Shown here one piece after another: positions 26,635 through 36,283 of a stretch of 64,000 nt of DNA; the first letter of the stretch is position 1, and every line of letters begins with the position of its first letter. A model generated the notes under the pieces. The model saw nothing but the letters and a program-made list of their open reading frames with translations. It was not told the DNA's origin and searched no databases. This stretch comes from Campylobacter concisus ATCC 51562 (lineage in GTDB: Bacteria; Campylobacterota; Campylobacteria; Campylobacterales; Campylobacteraceae): positions 158,451 to 222,450 of the forward strand of contig NZ_ANNI01000001.1 in the NCBI RefSeq assembly GCF_000466745.1, written 5' to 3'. The position numbers and the translations under genes are program-made.

Positions 26635-26997
26635 TTATCTAAAAAGTATCTCTTTTCTAGCTTCAAATTCAGCCTTGCTGATCGCACCACTCTCAAAAAG
26701 CTCGTAAAGCCTTTTTAAGTCGTCCTCTTTATCTTTTAGTTTTAGTCTCTCTTTTAGCTCGACTTTTTGTAAATTTTTCTCGACATAAGCACCAACCAAA
26801 AATGCATCTATAAGCCACCAAATGCCCCAGATAGCTAAGAATGGTATGCCTATAATGAAATAAAACGTAGAGTAGCCAACGAAAAATAGTCCCATCATCA
26901 AAAAGCCAGTGATAAATTTACCAAGGTAAATTCTATGCGCCCCAAGCCAGCCAGTAAGTAGCCAAAGCGCGTATGCGACGTAGATATTATTTCCCAC
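26635..26997 (-). CDS. TM2-domain membrane protein with SHOCT tail
   Basis: 120 residues. TGWLGAHRIYLGKFITG is the TM2 domain signature, followed by two hydrophobic segments (about 30-70). The tail LYELFESGAISKAEFEARKEIL (from about residue 96) is a SHOCT-type short helical domain, often fused to other membrane or chaperone-like modules. The function of TM2 proteins is not defined. It overlaps lspA by 11 bases, so it is probably translated from the same transcript. Confidence 0.8.
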   Translation of the reverse strand: MGNNIYVAYALWLLTGWLGAHRIYLGKFITGFLMMGLFFVGYSTFYFIIGIPFLAIWGIWWLIDAFLVGAYVEKNLQKVELKERLKLKDKEDDLKRLYELFESGAISKAEFEARKEILFR

Positions 26998-27439
26998 TCT
27001 CTCTCCTTTTTCTAAAACTTTGCCAAAGTATCATCACCACGCAAAGATCGATCATCACATCAGCGAAGTTAAAGACCGCAAAGTTAAACCACTTGTGCCA
27101 AAAGACATAATCCACGACGCCGCCATGGATAAATCTATCTGTGATATTTGAGCTGCCAGCTCCTAGCAAAGCTCCAAGCCAAATGGCATACGAGCAAAGC
27201 AGCTTTTTTTCAATGACTAGATAGACAAAAACGCCTAAAATGAGGGCGATCTGGATAAATTTAAGCCACTCATCTAAAAAGGCAAACATCGAAAATGCAA
27301 CGCCCTTATTATATGTAAGAACTAGTGAGAAAAACTCGCCCTCCCACGAAAAACCATCTATAAATATCATCTTTATCGCTTGATCAACGATAAAAATGAG
27401 AAAAAACGCGATGAAAAATTTAACTAAGCTTTTACGCAT
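26987..27439 (-). CDS. lspA: Lipoprotein signal peptidase (type II)
   Basis: 150 residues, four membrane helices. TYNKGVAFS is the first conserved box, [15 protein letters not shown] gives catalytic D110 and FNFADVMID gives catalytic D127. It cleaves the signal peptide of diacylglyceryl-modified prolipoproteins in the inner membrane. Its start overlaps the end of glmM by eight bases. Confidence 0.96.
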   Translation of the reverse strand: MRKSLVKFFIAFFLIFIVDQAIKMIFIDGFSWEGEFFSLVLTYNKGVAFSMFAFLDEWLKFIQIALILGVFVYLVIEKKLLCSYAIWLGALLGAGSSNITDRFIHGGVVDYVFWHKWFNFAVFNFADVMIDLCVVMILWQSFRKRRESGK

Positions 27440-28772
27440 TTAGGGCTTTTACAAAAAATTTCTCAACTTCATCCATGCGTTTTTCAACTAAAGTTTGATT
27501 TTTACCCTCAAGCAAAAGTCTGATCAAATTTTCAGTGCCAGAGTATCTAAATAGCGATCTTATGCCCTCTTTTGCGAGGCTAGCCTCAAGCTCTTTTAGC
27601 CCCTCTATCTTATCAAGCGGCTTTTTCTCTGTGATCTTTAAATTTAGTAAAATTTGTGGATACGGCTTTAGCTCGCCAAAAATTTCACTAGCTTTTTTGC
27701 CTTTTTTAAGCATCATAGCAACTACTTGCATCGAAGTAACAAGGCCGTCGCCAGTTTTAGCGTAGTCGTTAAATATCACGTGGCCGCTTTGCTCGCCACC
27801 AAAATTTATGCCATTTTCTTTCATCATCTCAAGCACGTATTTATCGCCTACGTTTGAGCGAAGTAGCTTGATCTTGTGAGCTTTTAGATAGTCATCAAGT
27901 GCGGCATTACTCATCACCGTAGCCACGATGGCTCCACCTTTTAGCGCCTTTTGCTCGTGTAAAAATGCAGCTAGTGAGCCAAGTATCGCATCGCCATGCA
28001 CAACTTCGCCGTTTTCATCGACGACTACAAGTCTATCAGCATCGCCGTCAAATGCAAAGCCGATGTCAGCACGAAGCCTTTTTACCTCGCTTGCTAGATC
28101 TTCTGGGTGAAGTGCGCCGCAGTTTTGGTTGATATTGCTACCATTTGGTTCGTCGTTTATGACGATGACATCGGCTCCAAGCTCGCTAAACACGGTTGGT
28201 GCGACCTTGTAAGCAGCTCCGTTTGCCACGTCTAAAACTACTCGTAAATTCTTTAAATTTAACTCTTTTGGGAATGAATTTTTGATCTGCACGATATATC
28301 TGCCGATAACGTCGTCAATTCTCTTGTTTGCACCTATCTCTATCATTGTCTTTTGGGCATTCGCGATGAGCTCGTCGTCGTAGAAAATTTTCTCTATCTC
28401 AGCTTCTATTTTTTCATCTAGTTTGTTGCCAAAGCTATCAAAAAATTTGATACCGTTATCGTAGTATGGGTTGTGTGAAGCGCTTATCATTATACCAGCG
28501 TCACAGCGCATATTTTCTGTTAAAAATGCGATTGCAGGTGTTGGCATAGGGCCTATTTGAAGGACGTTGTAGCCAACTGCAGTCAGCCCCGCAACTATGG
28601 CGGTTTCTATCATATAACCGCTTTTTCTAGTATCTTTTCCAACCAAAATCACATTTGTCGCTGAAGTCTTTCTAAAATAAATTCCAGCCGCCATTGCAAG
28701 ACGCATAGATGTTTGAGCTGAGAGCTTTTCGCCTGCCTTGCCACGAACTCCATCCGTTCCAAATAGTTTCAT
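27432..28772 (-). CDS. glmM: Phosphoglucosamine mutase
   Basis: 446 residues, standard for GlmM. It begins [14 protein letters not shown]. The phosphoserine loop ISASHNP holds S99, FDGDADRL is the magnesium loop, GEQSGH the sugar-binding loop and [10 protein letters not shown] the phosphate-binding loop. It converts glucosamine-6-phosphate to glucosamine-1-phosphate for UDP-GlcNAc. First gene of the minus-strand run, divergent from rpsT. Confidence 0.97.
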   Translation of the reverse strand: MKLFGTDGVRGKAGEKLSAQTSMRLAMAAGIYFRKTSATNVILVGKDTRKSGYMIETAIVAGLTAVGYNVLQIGPMPTPAIAFLTENMRCDAGIMISASHNPYYDNGIKFFDSFGNKLDEKIEAEIEKIFYDDELIANAQKTMIEIGANKRIDDVIGRYIVQIKNSFPKELNLKNLRVVLDVANGAAYKVAPTVFSELGADVIVINDEPNGSNINQNCGALHPEDLASEVKRLRADIGFAFDGDADRLVVVDENGEVVHGDAILGSLAAFLHEQKALKGGAIVATVMSNAALDDYLKAHKIKLLRSNVGDKYVLEMMKENGINFGGEQSGHVIFNDYAKTGDGLVTSMQVVAMMLKKGKKASEIFGELKPYPQILLNLKITEKKPLDKIEGLKELEASLAKEGIRSLFRYSGTENLIRLLLEGKNQTLVEKRMDEVEKFFVKALNA

Positions 28773-28891
28773 AAATTTATCCTTTTTATTATAAAATTGT
28801 GCTATTTTATCAGAATTTACCTAATTTAAAATCTAAAATTTACTTTCATTAAGGATGACTTAAATTAAGGTTAAATTTATTATATCTTTAA

Positions 28892-28897
28892 TATAAT
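28892..28897 (+). promoter_or_regulatory. -10 element for rpsT
   Basis: A consensus TATAAT about 30 bases upstream of the rpsT ATG in a very AT-rich stretch. No clear TTGACA at the usual spacing; typical for Campylobacter sigma-70 promoters. Confidence 0.55.
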
Positions 28898-28928
28898 CAC
28901 CGACTAAAATTATTCAAAAAGGTATATT

Positions 28929-29198
28929 ATGGCAAACCATAAATCTGCTGAAAAAAGAGCTAGACAAACTATAAAAAGAACAGAAAGAAATAGATTTTAC
29001 CGCACAAGACTTAAAAATATAACAAAAGCAGTGCGTGTAGCTGTAGAAGCTAAAGATCTAAATGCTGCAAATGAAGCTTTAAAAGTTGCTAACAAAAGCA
29101 TCCATAGCTTCGTAAGTAGAGGCTTTTTGAAGAAGCAAACTGCTGCTCGCCGCGTTAGTCGCCTTGCACAATTGGTAAATACTCTAAAAGCTGCTTAA
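28929..29198 (+). CDS. rpsT: 30S ribosomal protein S20
   Basis: 89 residues, rich in Lys and Arg. [21 protein letters not shown] is the classic S20 start that binds 16S rRNA, and the C-terminal half has the ending [17 protein letters not shown]. The ATG has an AAAGG site. It is followed 13 bases later by prfA, probably on one transcript. Confidence 0.98.
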   Translation: MANHKSAEKRARQTIKRTERNRFYRTRLKNITKAVRVAVEAKDLNAANEALKVANKSIHSFVSRGFLKKQTAARRVSRLAQLVNTLKAA

Positions 29199-29211
29199 TT
29201 TATAAAATTTA

Positions 29212-30279
29212 ATGTTTGCTGATAAACTTCATCCATTTTTGGATCGCTATAATGAAATTTCTGCGCTTCTTAGCGATCCAAATATAGCAAACGATATCGA
29301 AAAGATGACAAAGCTCTCAAAAGAGCAATCATCTATCGAGCCAGTCGCAACTGCCTCAACAAAATATCTAGAAATTTTAAAAGACATCGACGAAAATAAA
29401 GCCCTACTTGAGGACTCTGAGCTTGGTGAGCTAGCAAAAGAGGAACTTAAAAATTTAGAGATTTCAAGAGAAAAGCTTGAAGAAGAGATAAAAATTTTAC
29501 TTCTTCCAAAAGATCCAAACGATGATAAAAATATATTTTTAGAAATTCGTGCAGGTACTGGTGGTGATGAGGCTGCGCTATTTGTTGGAGATCTTTTTAA
29601 TGCTTACATTAGATATGCGGAGCTTCGAGGATATAAATTTGAGATCGTTAGCCAAAGTGAGGGTAACACTGGCGGCTTTAAAGAGATTATTGTACTTATA
29701 AAAGGCAAAGGCGCTTACTCAAGACTAAAATTTGAAGGTGGCACGCATAGGGTTCAGCGTGTGCCAGAGACTGAGAGTCAGGGCAGGGTGCATACTTCAG
29801 CTGTGACTGTGGCTATTATGCCAGAGGTCGAGGATAGTGAGATCGAAATCAATCCAAATGATATAAGAGTCGATGTGATGAGAAGCTCAGGTCACGGCGG
29901 TCAGTCGGTAAATACAACCGATAGTGCCGTTAGGATCACACATATACCAACTGGCCTTGTTGTAACAAACCAAGATGGCAAGAGTCAGCACAAAAATAAA
30001 GAAGCTGCGATGAAGGTGCTAAAAGCTAGACTTTATGAGATGCAAGAGCAAGAGAGACTTGCAAAAGAAACTAGTGAGCGAAAGAGTCAGGTCGGCACTG
30101 GAGACCGCTCAGGCAGGATAAGAACTTATAACTATCCGCAAAACCGCATAAGTGATCACCGTATAAATTTAACACTTTATCGACTTGATGCGATTATGGC
30201 TGCGGGATTATTTGACGAGATCATTGAGCCACTTATTACGCATTATCAAGCAGAAGCTATGCTAGAAGCTGGTATTTAA
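29212..30279 (+). CDS. prfA: Peptide chain release factor 1
   Basis: 355 residues. [18 protein letters not shown] carries the GGQ motif that triggers peptide release, and [17 protein letters not shown] holds the region with the PxT-type stop-codon motif of RF1 (UAA, UAG). Length is as usual for PrfA. The ATG is close behind rpsT. The translation start lacks a strong Shine-Dalgarno, consistent with coupling to rpsT. Confidence 0.97.
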   Translation: MFADKLHPFLDRYNEISALLSDPNIANDIEKMTKLSKEQSSIEPVATASTKYLEILKDIDENKALLEDSELGELAKEELKNLEISREKLEEEIKILLLPKDPNDDKNIFLEIRAGTGGDEAALFVGDLFNAYIRYAELRGYKFEIVSQSEGNTGGFKEIIVLIKGKGAYSRLKFEGGTHRVQRVPETESQGRVHTSAVTVAIMPEVEDSEIEINPNDIRVDVMRSSGHGGQSVNTTDSAVRITHIPTGLVVTNQDGKSQHKNKEAAMKVLKARLYEMQEQERLAKETSERKSQVGTGDRSGRIRTYNYPQNRISDHRINLTLYRLDAIMAAGLFDEIIEPLITHYQAEAMLEAGI

Positions 30280-30623
30280 ATTTTCAAATTTTTACTTCAA
30301 ATTTTATAATTTATTTCTTTACTTAAAAATATTACTTTAGCTTAAAATACTTTTAAATTTACCAAGCTTTAAAGTCAAATTTACAAGAATTTTATAAAAA
30401 TAGATATTTAGAAGTAGTAGCTAGTAATATTTTTTATCATTTTTTTCAAAATAATATAAATTAAATTTTTAGATTTTATTTCTCAAATAGCGATTTATAG
30501 GGCATTTAAAAGTATAAAATTTTTATTTTTGATATTATAATTTTGCATAAATATTTTTTAAGTTTTGCTTAATAATTCTACCTTACAATTTCACCATAAT
30601 TTAATTCAAAACAAGGAGACAAA
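30280..30623. other. AT-rich gap before the molbindin gene
   Basis: About 340 bases, mostly A and T, without a gene on either strand. A TACAAT at 30584-30589 may be the -10 of the molbindin promoter, about 35 bases before its ATG, which has a good AAGGAG site. No terminator was seen after prfA. Confidence 0.4.
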
Positions 30624-31043
30624 ATGTCAATAAGTGCAAGAAATCAACTAAATGTTGAGATCACAGAGGTAAGAACAGGTGCGGTAAATTCGCTAATATC
30701 TGCTAAGCTTGCAGGCGGTGAGGTGCTAAAAGCGACTGTTACGGTTGATAGTGAAAAAGGTCTTGATCTTAAAGTTGGTAAAAAAGCTATCTTTTTATTT
30801 AAAGCTTCAAGCGTTATCGTTTCAAAAGATGACAGCATTAAGCTTAGCGCTACAAACCAAATAAAAGGCACTGTAAGCGAGATAAAAGACGGAGCTGTAA
30901 ATGCTGAAGTTATTATCGATGTAAATGGCAGCAAAATTTCAGCTATCATCACAAGAGAGTCAGTTAGTAGCCTAGCTTTAAAAGTAGGAGATAAAGTAAC
31001 TGCAATCATCAAAGCAACTCAAATTATAGTTGGTGTTAAATAA
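30624..31043 (+). CDS. Molybdenum-binding protein, two Mop (TOBE) domains
   Basis: 139 residues made of two similar ~68-residue domains. The first starts SISARNQL and the second LSATNQIKG, the typical start of Mop domains (SxRNxLxG). Both repeat the pattern EVxxGAVN...L.VG.K..A..KAS.V. Di-Mop molbindins bind molybdate or tungstate in the cytoplasm for storage or homeostasis. It is monocistronic with its own terminator. Campylobacter uses molybdate or tungstate for formate dehydrogenase and nitrate or TMAO reductases. Confidence 0.88.
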   Translation: MSISARNQLNVEITEVRTGAVNSLISAKLAGGEVLKATVTVDSEKGLDLKVGKKAIFLFKASSVIVSKDDSIKLSATNQIKGTVSEIKDGAVNAEVIIDVNGSKISAIITRESVSSLALKVGDKVTAIIKATQIIVGVK

Positions 31044-31046
31044 TTT

Positions 31047-31070
31047 ACGGAGCAATTTTGCTCCGTTCTT
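31047..31070 (+). terminator. Terminator after the molbindin gene
   Basis: ACGGAGCA (31047-31054) pairs perfectly with TGCTCCGT (31059-31066) around ATTT, followed by TCTTC instead of a clean T run. It begins four bases after the stop. Confidence 0.65.
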
Positions 31071-31240
31071 CTAAACTAAATTCTATTCTTAAGCTAAAAT
31101 CTAAAATACTCTAAAAATTATCAGCCAAGTTATAAATTTAAAGAAATTGTAGTAAATATCTTTAAAGCTATTTACTTAAAAATTTTATAGCTAAAATTTA
31201 TATTACTTTTATAGCCTATCCACCATTTTAAGCAGAGCAT

Positions 31241-31445
31241 GGCACGCCAAAAGTTCACCACACAATAGGCGGCCCAAATATCAACACAAAACCAAAGTCA
31301 TAAGCTCTCAAACGGCTATACCTATACCAAACTATATGTAGCTGGTGAGATCGCAGGTGGCGTTCATGACGCTAGCCGTCTAGGATCAGTCGTGATAACT
31401 GACCGCTTGACATTTGGCATGATCACTGCTAAGACTATCTGCTAA
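31241..31445 (+). pseudogene. C-terminal remnant of a flavocytochrome c (fumarate reductase-like) gene
   Basis: The plus strand reads GTPKVHHTIGGPNI in one frame, VISSQTAIPIPN in another, and LYVAGEIAGGVHDASRLGS in a third, ending ITDRLTFGMITAKTIC then TAA at 31443-31445. These are, in order, the substrate-loop, tail and FAD-binding ends of soluble fumarate- or urocanate-reductase flavoproteins (family LYVAGExxGGVHGxNRLG). At least two frameshifts and loss of everything upstream make it dead. It is only about 200 bases long; the flanking bases show nothing else. Confidence 0.75.
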
Positions 31446-31451
31446 AACTAA

Positions 31452-31679
31452 CTATAAATTTTTAAATCTATAAACTCCGTTTTTCACTCGCTCGAAAATT
31501 TTCTTCTCTTCAAGTAGCTTAAAGGTATTTATTACGGTTGGTTTGCTCACATCTAGCTTTTCGCAAATGTCTGAAATTTTAAGCATAATAAAGCCATTTT
31601 CATCGCTTAGCTCGCAAAGTAAATTTATGATCTCTACCTTTTTCTCGCCAATGATTGCCTTGTAAATTTCTTCATTCAT
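31452..31679 (-). CDS. Small winged-helix DNA-binding protein
   Basis: 75 residues. LKISDICEKLDVSKPTVINTFKLLEEKKIFERVKNGVYRF is a winged helix with helix-turn-helix at about residues 33-56 and the wing after it. It starts one base after the dgkA stop, so it is probably translated with dgkA. There is no effector domain. It resembles the plasmid RepL/MarR-like single-domain HTH type. Targets unknown. Confidence 0.65.
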   Translation of the reverse strand: MNEEIYKAIIGEKKVEIINLLCELSDENGFIMLKISDICEKLDVSKPTVINTFKLLEEKKIFERVKNGVYRFKNL

Positions 31680-31680
31680 G

Positions 31681-32046
31681 CTAGCTCCAAATTTTATATC
31701 CTATTGCCACGCACCAAAGCGCGCCACATAAGAAATTTGCGATCATCACAGCCGCACTTCCTGCATCTTTTGCTGCCTTTGCTAGGGCGTGATAGTCTGG
31801 GCTTGCAAGATCAGTTACTCGCTCTAAGCCAGAGTTTAGACACTCGCAAACTAGCACAAATGCCATGCTAAAGATCAAAAATAGATTAAAAACAAGGTCA
31901 AAATTCCAAAAAAATAGCGAGATCGTAGTTACCAAAAATATATAAATTTCTATTCGAAAGCTCTTTTCATTTTTAAAAATTTCAGCCAAACCCTCTCTTG
32001 CGTAGCCAAAATTTTTAAAAAATTTATACTCTGGCTGGTTTCTCAT
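31681..32046 (-). CDS. dgkA: Diacylglycerol kinase
   Basis: 121 residues with ATG 32046, supported by AAAAGGAAAATT before it; a longer upstream frame (ATG 32073) is less likely. Three membrane helices. NFGYAREGLAEIFKNEKSFRIE opens it and ECLNSGLERVTDLASPDYHALAKAAKDAGSAAV holds the catalytic Glu and the E-x-N-x-A-I/E-x2-D type signature of prokaryotic DgkA. It phosphorylates diacylglycerol to recycle lipids. The ATG lies about 50 bases from the xth start, divergent. Confidence 0.93.
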   Translation of the reverse strand: MRNQPEYKFFKNFGYAREGLAEIFKNEKSFRIEIYIFLVTTISLFFWNFDLVFNLFLIFSMAFVLVCECLNSGLERVTDLASPDYHALAKAAKDAGSAAVMIANFLCGALWCVAIGYKIWS

Positions 32047-32099
32047 AATTTTCCTTTTTGCGATTTTTGGCATAATTATAATTAAAAAAAGGATGAAAT

Positions 32100-32858
32100 T
32101 TGAAACTTATTAGCTGGAATGTAAATGGCCTTAGAGCACTTGTAACAAAAGATGGCTTTGGCTGGCTTGACGAGGTTAGGCCTGATTTTTTGGGACTGCA
32201 AGAGATCAAGGTCAAAGAAAATGACGTGCCAAAGGAAATTTATAATCTTGGCTTTAAAGATATAAGCGTAAACTCAGGCGAGAGAGCTGGATACTCTGGT
32301 GTGATGAGCCTAGCAAATTTTGATATTTCTACACAAAAGGCAGCCTTCTTTGATGACACGGAGGGGCGTGTTTTGGAACATAGATTTGGCAATATTGTAC
32401 TTTTTAATATCTATTTTCCAAACGGCCAAAAGGATGACGAGCGCCTAGCCTATAAAATGGACTTTTATGAGAAATTTCTAGCTTACTGTAAAGAACTTGT
32501 AAAAAGCGGCAAAGAGGTGATATTTTGCGGCGATGTAAATACCGCTCACCGCGAGATCGACCTTAAAAATCCAAAGGCAAATGCCAAAACTTCAGGCTTT
32601 TTGCCTATTGAGCGAGCGTGGATAGATGAGGTGCTAAAAAGTGGTTTTATAGATACTTTTAGAGCCGTAAATGGCGACGTAGCGGACGCTTACTCGTGGT
32701 GGAGCTATCGCTTTAATGCAAGGGCTAAAAATGTCGGCTGGAGAATTGATTATTTCTTTATTTCACAAGGATTAAAAGATAGGCTAAAAGACGCATTTAT
32801 TTTGCCAGATATTACAGGCAGCGATCACTGCCCGGTTGGCATAGATATAGAAATTTAG
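32100..32858 (+). CDS. xth: Exodeoxyribonuclease III
   Basis: 252 residues. MKLISWNVNGLRALVTKDGF opens the endonuclease/exonuclease/phosphatase fold, GLQEIKVKENDVP has the metal-binding Glu, IFCGDVNTAHREIDL contains catalytic Asp-Asn, and ITGSDHCPVGIDIE ends with the catalytic His. AP-endonuclease and 3'-exonuclease of base-excision repair. It converges with the PAS/GGDEF/EAL gene. Confidence 0.96.
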   Translation: MKLISWNVNGLRALVTKDGFGWLDEVRPDFLGLQEIKVKENDVPKEIYNLGFKDISVNSGERAGYSGVMSLANFDISTQKAAFFDDTEGRVLEHRFGNIVLFNIYFPNGQKDDERLAYKMDFYEKFLAYCKELVKSGKEVIFCGDVNTAHREIDLKNPKANAKTSGFLPIERAWIDEVLKSGFIDTFRAVNGDVADAYSWWSYRFNARAKNVGWRIDYFFISQGLKDRLKDAFILPDITGSDHCPVGIDIEI

Positions 32859-32861
32859 CCA

Positions 32862-35282
32862 CTATTCCATTCTACGAGGCTTGCCCAGTAAGAAACCTTG
32901 TGCGTAAGGTATCCCAAAATTTTTGATTTGGTTTAAAATTTCTTCTGAACTTGCAAACTCGGCTACTATTTTGTAGCCTTGCTTTTTTGCAAAGCTTACG
33001 ATGGTTTCTACTAGAACTCTAGCATTTTCATCAAATGGAAGCTTTTTGATTATCGAGCCATCTATCTTTATGGTGTCTATATCAAGCTCCAAAATTCGGT
33101 AATAGTTTGAATATCCTGAGCCAAAGTCATCAATAGAAATTTTACATCCATAGCCCTTGACGCGTTTTATGAAAGAATTTACCGCAACATAGTCGCTAAG
33201 CTCTTCGCTCTCTAGCATTTCAAAACAAATTTTATTAGGATCTTTGCACTCTATTAGTTTATTTTCTATAAGCTCTCTCATACTAGCGTCGGCTATGTCT
33301 GTATTAGATAAATTTATTGAGAATGTATAGTCTGGATATCTTTTAGCTAGATCAAACGCAAGACTTATCACCTTTTTGGTTATTTGCGGATATAGTTGCG
33401 TTTTCATGGCAATATCTAAAAATTCGCCCGGATAGTGTATCTTGCCATTTTGATCGATTATACGAACCAAGACTTCATAATATTTTGCTTCGGTCTCATT
33501 TTTTTCTAAGTTAAAGATACCTTGTGCTTCTACTATGACTCTATCGTTTTCTAACGCATCTTCGATTAGCTGAACTGCCAGCTGGTTTTTGTGATATTTC
33601 ATCTCAATGGCGTCATTTTCTAGATAGTAGTAAATATTGCTACCATTTTCTATTGCGAGCTGATTTGCAAGGACTGATTGCATTAGGCGGTTGGTTTGTG
33701 GGGTATCGTTTGGCAATGAGACACCAAATACCATCTTTATGCCTGGTAAATTTTCAAATTTTTCATCAATAGCGACATTTATTCTATTTGAGCCAAAATA
33801 TTCTCTAATATATTCAATATCTCTTACGATGTTATCGCCTTCATACCATATATAAAATGCGTCATCTTGAAATCTAAATAGCTTTGCTTTTATCTCAGAA
33901 GTATCTATGCAAAGCTTTAGTGTATCAGCAACTGCTTTTAGCATTGCATCGATAATCTTAGTTTGATAAAAGAATCTTAAAATTTTAAAATTTTTAATGC
34001 TTAAGCAAATGAGCACTCCATCTTTTTGCGCGTCTAAAATTTCAGTTAAAGCAAAGTAGTTACCAAAGCCTGTTAGCTTATCGATTGAAGATTGTATTTT
34101 TATTTGTTCATTTTTTTGAGTTAGTTCATTTAGTATTAGCGTCTCTTTAGTCCTATCAAGTTTTACCGCTATATAGCCCTCAAATTTATTTTTAAAGAAA
34201 AATGGTGAAAATTTTACCTTTTCATATAAAAAATTACCGTTTTTTGTTCTGCTTATAAGCTCATCGCTCTCCCAAGGTAGAGATTTTTGCACAGCCTCTT
34301 TTATGGATTCATAAAAGCTTTGTGGGTGCATATATGATTTTAGTATTCTAGGGTTTTTGCCTATTACTTCTTTTAGCTTGTAGCCAGTTTTTTCTTCAAA
34401 GGTTTTATTTACGTATGAAATTCTATTGTATTTATCGCAATAGATAATAGAGCTATGATCGTTTTCGACTGTCGTTCTTAGGAGTTTTATCTGTCTTAAA
34501 CGCTCTGAGGCCATTTTAATTTGATAGAGACCAAATGAACAAAATATTATAAATGTAAGCAAGCAAATTCTCTGAGCTATTTTTGCCTTATTCACCTCAT
34601 CAGAGTGAAATTCTAGGATTTTGTTTCTAAAATTTTCTATTAGATTATCAAGATGTAGCTCTTTTACACTATTTGAGATTGTACGTAATGTTTTTGTAGC
34701 TTGAGCTGCATAAAGTATCTTGTCTAATACATTTTGAGCTTTTTGGTTATCTTTATACTCGTTTTTATACATTTTTATTTGCTTTGAAATATCATCTATT
34801 GCTTCAGGACTAAGCATCAAAGCACCTTTTATCGCATAAAATATAGGCTCAAGCTTATTTGGAAGTGCGAGATTTTGTATTTCATATTGACTTATTTGGA
34901 TATAAGAATCTATAGATGAGTTTACATAAGCTGATCTTTGTAAAAAAAATACTTTTTTACTAAATACATCTCTTATGTTTTGTAGATCTTTTGTTATTTC
35001 ATTTTGATGAAACAACAGCATCTCATCACTAAGCATTGAAAGGTTGCTCAAATTTGTATCAAAAGAATTTATGTCAGCATTGAGTTTGTCGTAGTTTGAG
35101 ATATCATAAATATTATTTAAAGAAAAAGTTATCTCATTGTCTATAAATTTTAGATTTAAAATTCCATCATCAAATTTATGAGCTGCACCAATAGCTATAT
35201 TTGCTTTATATATAAAAAATGCGCTAATGAAAAATATAGCTACTAAGACGCTAAGTACGGTTTTTATTCGTTTAGTACTCAT
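32862..35282 (-). CDS. Membrane-anchored PAS/degenerate GGDEF/EAL signalling protein
   Basis: 806 residues. The first helix (about 8-28) and the second (about 240-260) bracket a periplasmic sensor region. A PAS domain follows (about 265-385, NRISYVNKTFEEKTGYKLKEV). The GGDEF domain keeps SIDKLTGFGNYF but its signature is FRFQDDAFYIW, so cyclase activity is unlikely. The EAL domain has YEVLVRI instead of EALVR, plus FSINLS, SIDDFGSG and KIDGS, and ends with AQGFLLGKP. The DDFGSG and metal residues suggest c-di-GMP hydrolysis is possible. Its start overlaps the end of the upstream cytochrome gene by 11 bases. Confidence 0.85.
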   Translation of the reverse strand: MSTKRIKTVLSVLVAIFFISAFFIYKANIAIGAAHKFDDGILNLKFIDNEITFSLNNIYDISNYDKLNADINSFDTNLSNLSMLSDEMLLFHQNEITKDLQNIRDVFSKKVFFLQRSAYVNSSIDSYIQISQYEIQNLALPNKLEPIFYAIKGALMLSPEAIDDISKQIKMYKNEYKDNQKAQNVLDKILYAAQATKTLRTISNSVKELHLDNLIENFRNKILEFHSDEVNKAKIAQRICLLTFIIFCSFGLYQIKMASERLRQIKLLRTTVENDHSSIIYCDKYNRISYVNKTFEEKTGYKLKEVIGKNPRILKSYMHPQSFYESIKEAVQKSLPWESDELISRTKNGNFLYEKVKFSPFFFKNKFEGYIAVKLDRTKETLILNELTQKNEQIKIQSSIDKLTGFGNYFALTEILDAQKDGVLICLSIKNFKILRFFYQTKIIDAMLKAVADTLKLCIDTSEIKAKLFRFQDDAFYIWYEGDNIVRDIEYIREYFGSNRINVAIDEKFENLPGIKMVFGVSLPNDTPQTNRLMQSVLANQLAIENGSNIYYYLENDAIEMKYHKNQLAVQLIEDALENDRVIVEAQGIFNLEKNETEAKYYEVLVRIIDQNGKIHYPGEFLDIAMKTQLYPQITKKVISLAFDLAKRYPDYTFSINLSNTDIADASMRELIENKLIECKDPNKICFEMLESEELSDYVAVNSFIKRVKGYGCKISIDDFGSGYSNYYRILELDIDTIKIDGSIIKKLPFDENARVLVETIVSFAKKQGYKIVAEFASSEEILNQIKNFGIPYAQGFLLGKPRRME

Positions 35283-36144
35283 TTAGTATCCTAGGCTTTT
35301 TACCATTTAATGTCAGAAAAAATGAGTATAAAGCATCAATTTCATCTTTGCTAAGAACGTATCCTAGCTGGTAGTTACCAATAAAGCTTATAGCCTCTTT
35401 TAGATCATTTATCTCTCCATGGGATAAATATGGAGCAGTTTTTGTAATATTTCTTAGCGATGGCACTCTTCTTAATCTTTTGCTTGTATCTAAGGCAGAA
35501 ATTCTTTCTCGGCCAATATCTTGTGTCAAATTTCCTCCCAAATTTCTACCATTATGACAAGCGGCACAGCCTATATTATTAAATATCTCAAATCCTTTCT
35601 TTGCGCTATCATCTATTGCATTGCTATCACCTAATATAAAACGATCAAATGGAGAATCAACACTTAAGACAGCCTTTTCGAACTCAGCTATTGCATCTGC
35701 AATATTATCAAAATTAATGCCGTCATTATAAATTTTTTTAAATAAAATTTTGTACTCAGAGATGTTATTTACAGAATCCACTATCTTGTCGTTATCCGAG
35801 TTTAGTTCTATTCTAGAAGTTATGGACTCTTTTACTTGATCTTTTAAATTGCTAATCTTTGCATCGCTATAAAACAGATAATTCGCTGCAGCATTTAATA
35901 TGGTTGGAGGATTTAAAGTGCCTTTTTCCATGCTATCTTGGTTGCTTCCGCTTAAATTCCAATACAAGTTATGACAAGTTTGGCAAGAGTAGTTTTCGTT
36001 TGGGCTTAGTCTTTTGTCAAAAAAGAGTTTTTTACCAAGCAGAGCCTTTTCTTCATTATATTTTACTACCGTGAGAGGTTTATAAGATTCATATTTACAA
36101 AATGAAATCGTGATGATAAATAGACAAAGTATAACGCCCTTCAT
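35272..36144 (-). CDS. Di-haem cytochrome c peroxidase/MauG-like protein
   Basis: 290 residues. A hydrophobic signal (MKGVILCLFIITISF) sends it to the periplasm. SCQTCHN (about residue 53) and GCAACHNG (about residue 192) are the two covalent haem sites. GKKLFFDKRLSPNENYSC and NPPTILNAAANYLFYSDAK are typical of the bacterial di-haem cytochrome c peroxidase family. Peroxidase or MauG-like oxidation of a partner is expected; the exact role is open. It overlaps the signalling gene downstream by 11 bases, which suggests a functional link. Confidence 0.88.
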   Translation of the reverse strand: MKGVILCLFIITISFCKYESYKPLTVVKYNEEKALLGKKLFFDKRLSPNENYSCQTCHNLYWNLSGSNQDSMEKGTLNPPTILNAAANYLFYSDAKISNLKDQVKESITSRIELNSDNDKIVDSVNNISEYKILFKKIYNDGINFDNIADAIAEFEKAVLSVDSPFDRFILGDSNAIDDSAKKGFEIFNNIGCAACHNGRNLGGNLTQDIGRERISALDTSKRLRRVPSLRNITKTAPYLSHGEINDLKEAISFIGNYQLGYVLSKDEIDALYSFFLTLNGKKPRILNEY

Positions 36145-36231
36145 AACGCCCCTAAATTTTAATTTTCTTTTTATATCGGCAAATTTTTGATTTTTTATAT
36201 AGTACGTTATTTTATTGTTTTTTGAAATTTA

Positions 36232-36240
36232 TGATACAAT
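36232..36240 (+). promoter_or_regulatory. Extended -10 promoter of the pseudopilin gene
   Basis: TGATACAAT, an extended -10 (TGnTACAAT), about 45 bases upstream of the ATG. The gene also has a strong AAGGAGGAG ribosome-binding site, so high expression is plausible. Confidence 0.5.
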
Positions 36241-36283
36241 TCGCTCGATTTAGAAAATATTTATATTTCAAGGAGGAGAAGTC

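Noticed and set aside
30644..31012. Minus-strand 122-codon frame
   Set aside because: Exact antisense of the molbindin gene, whose repeats and terminator are convincing.
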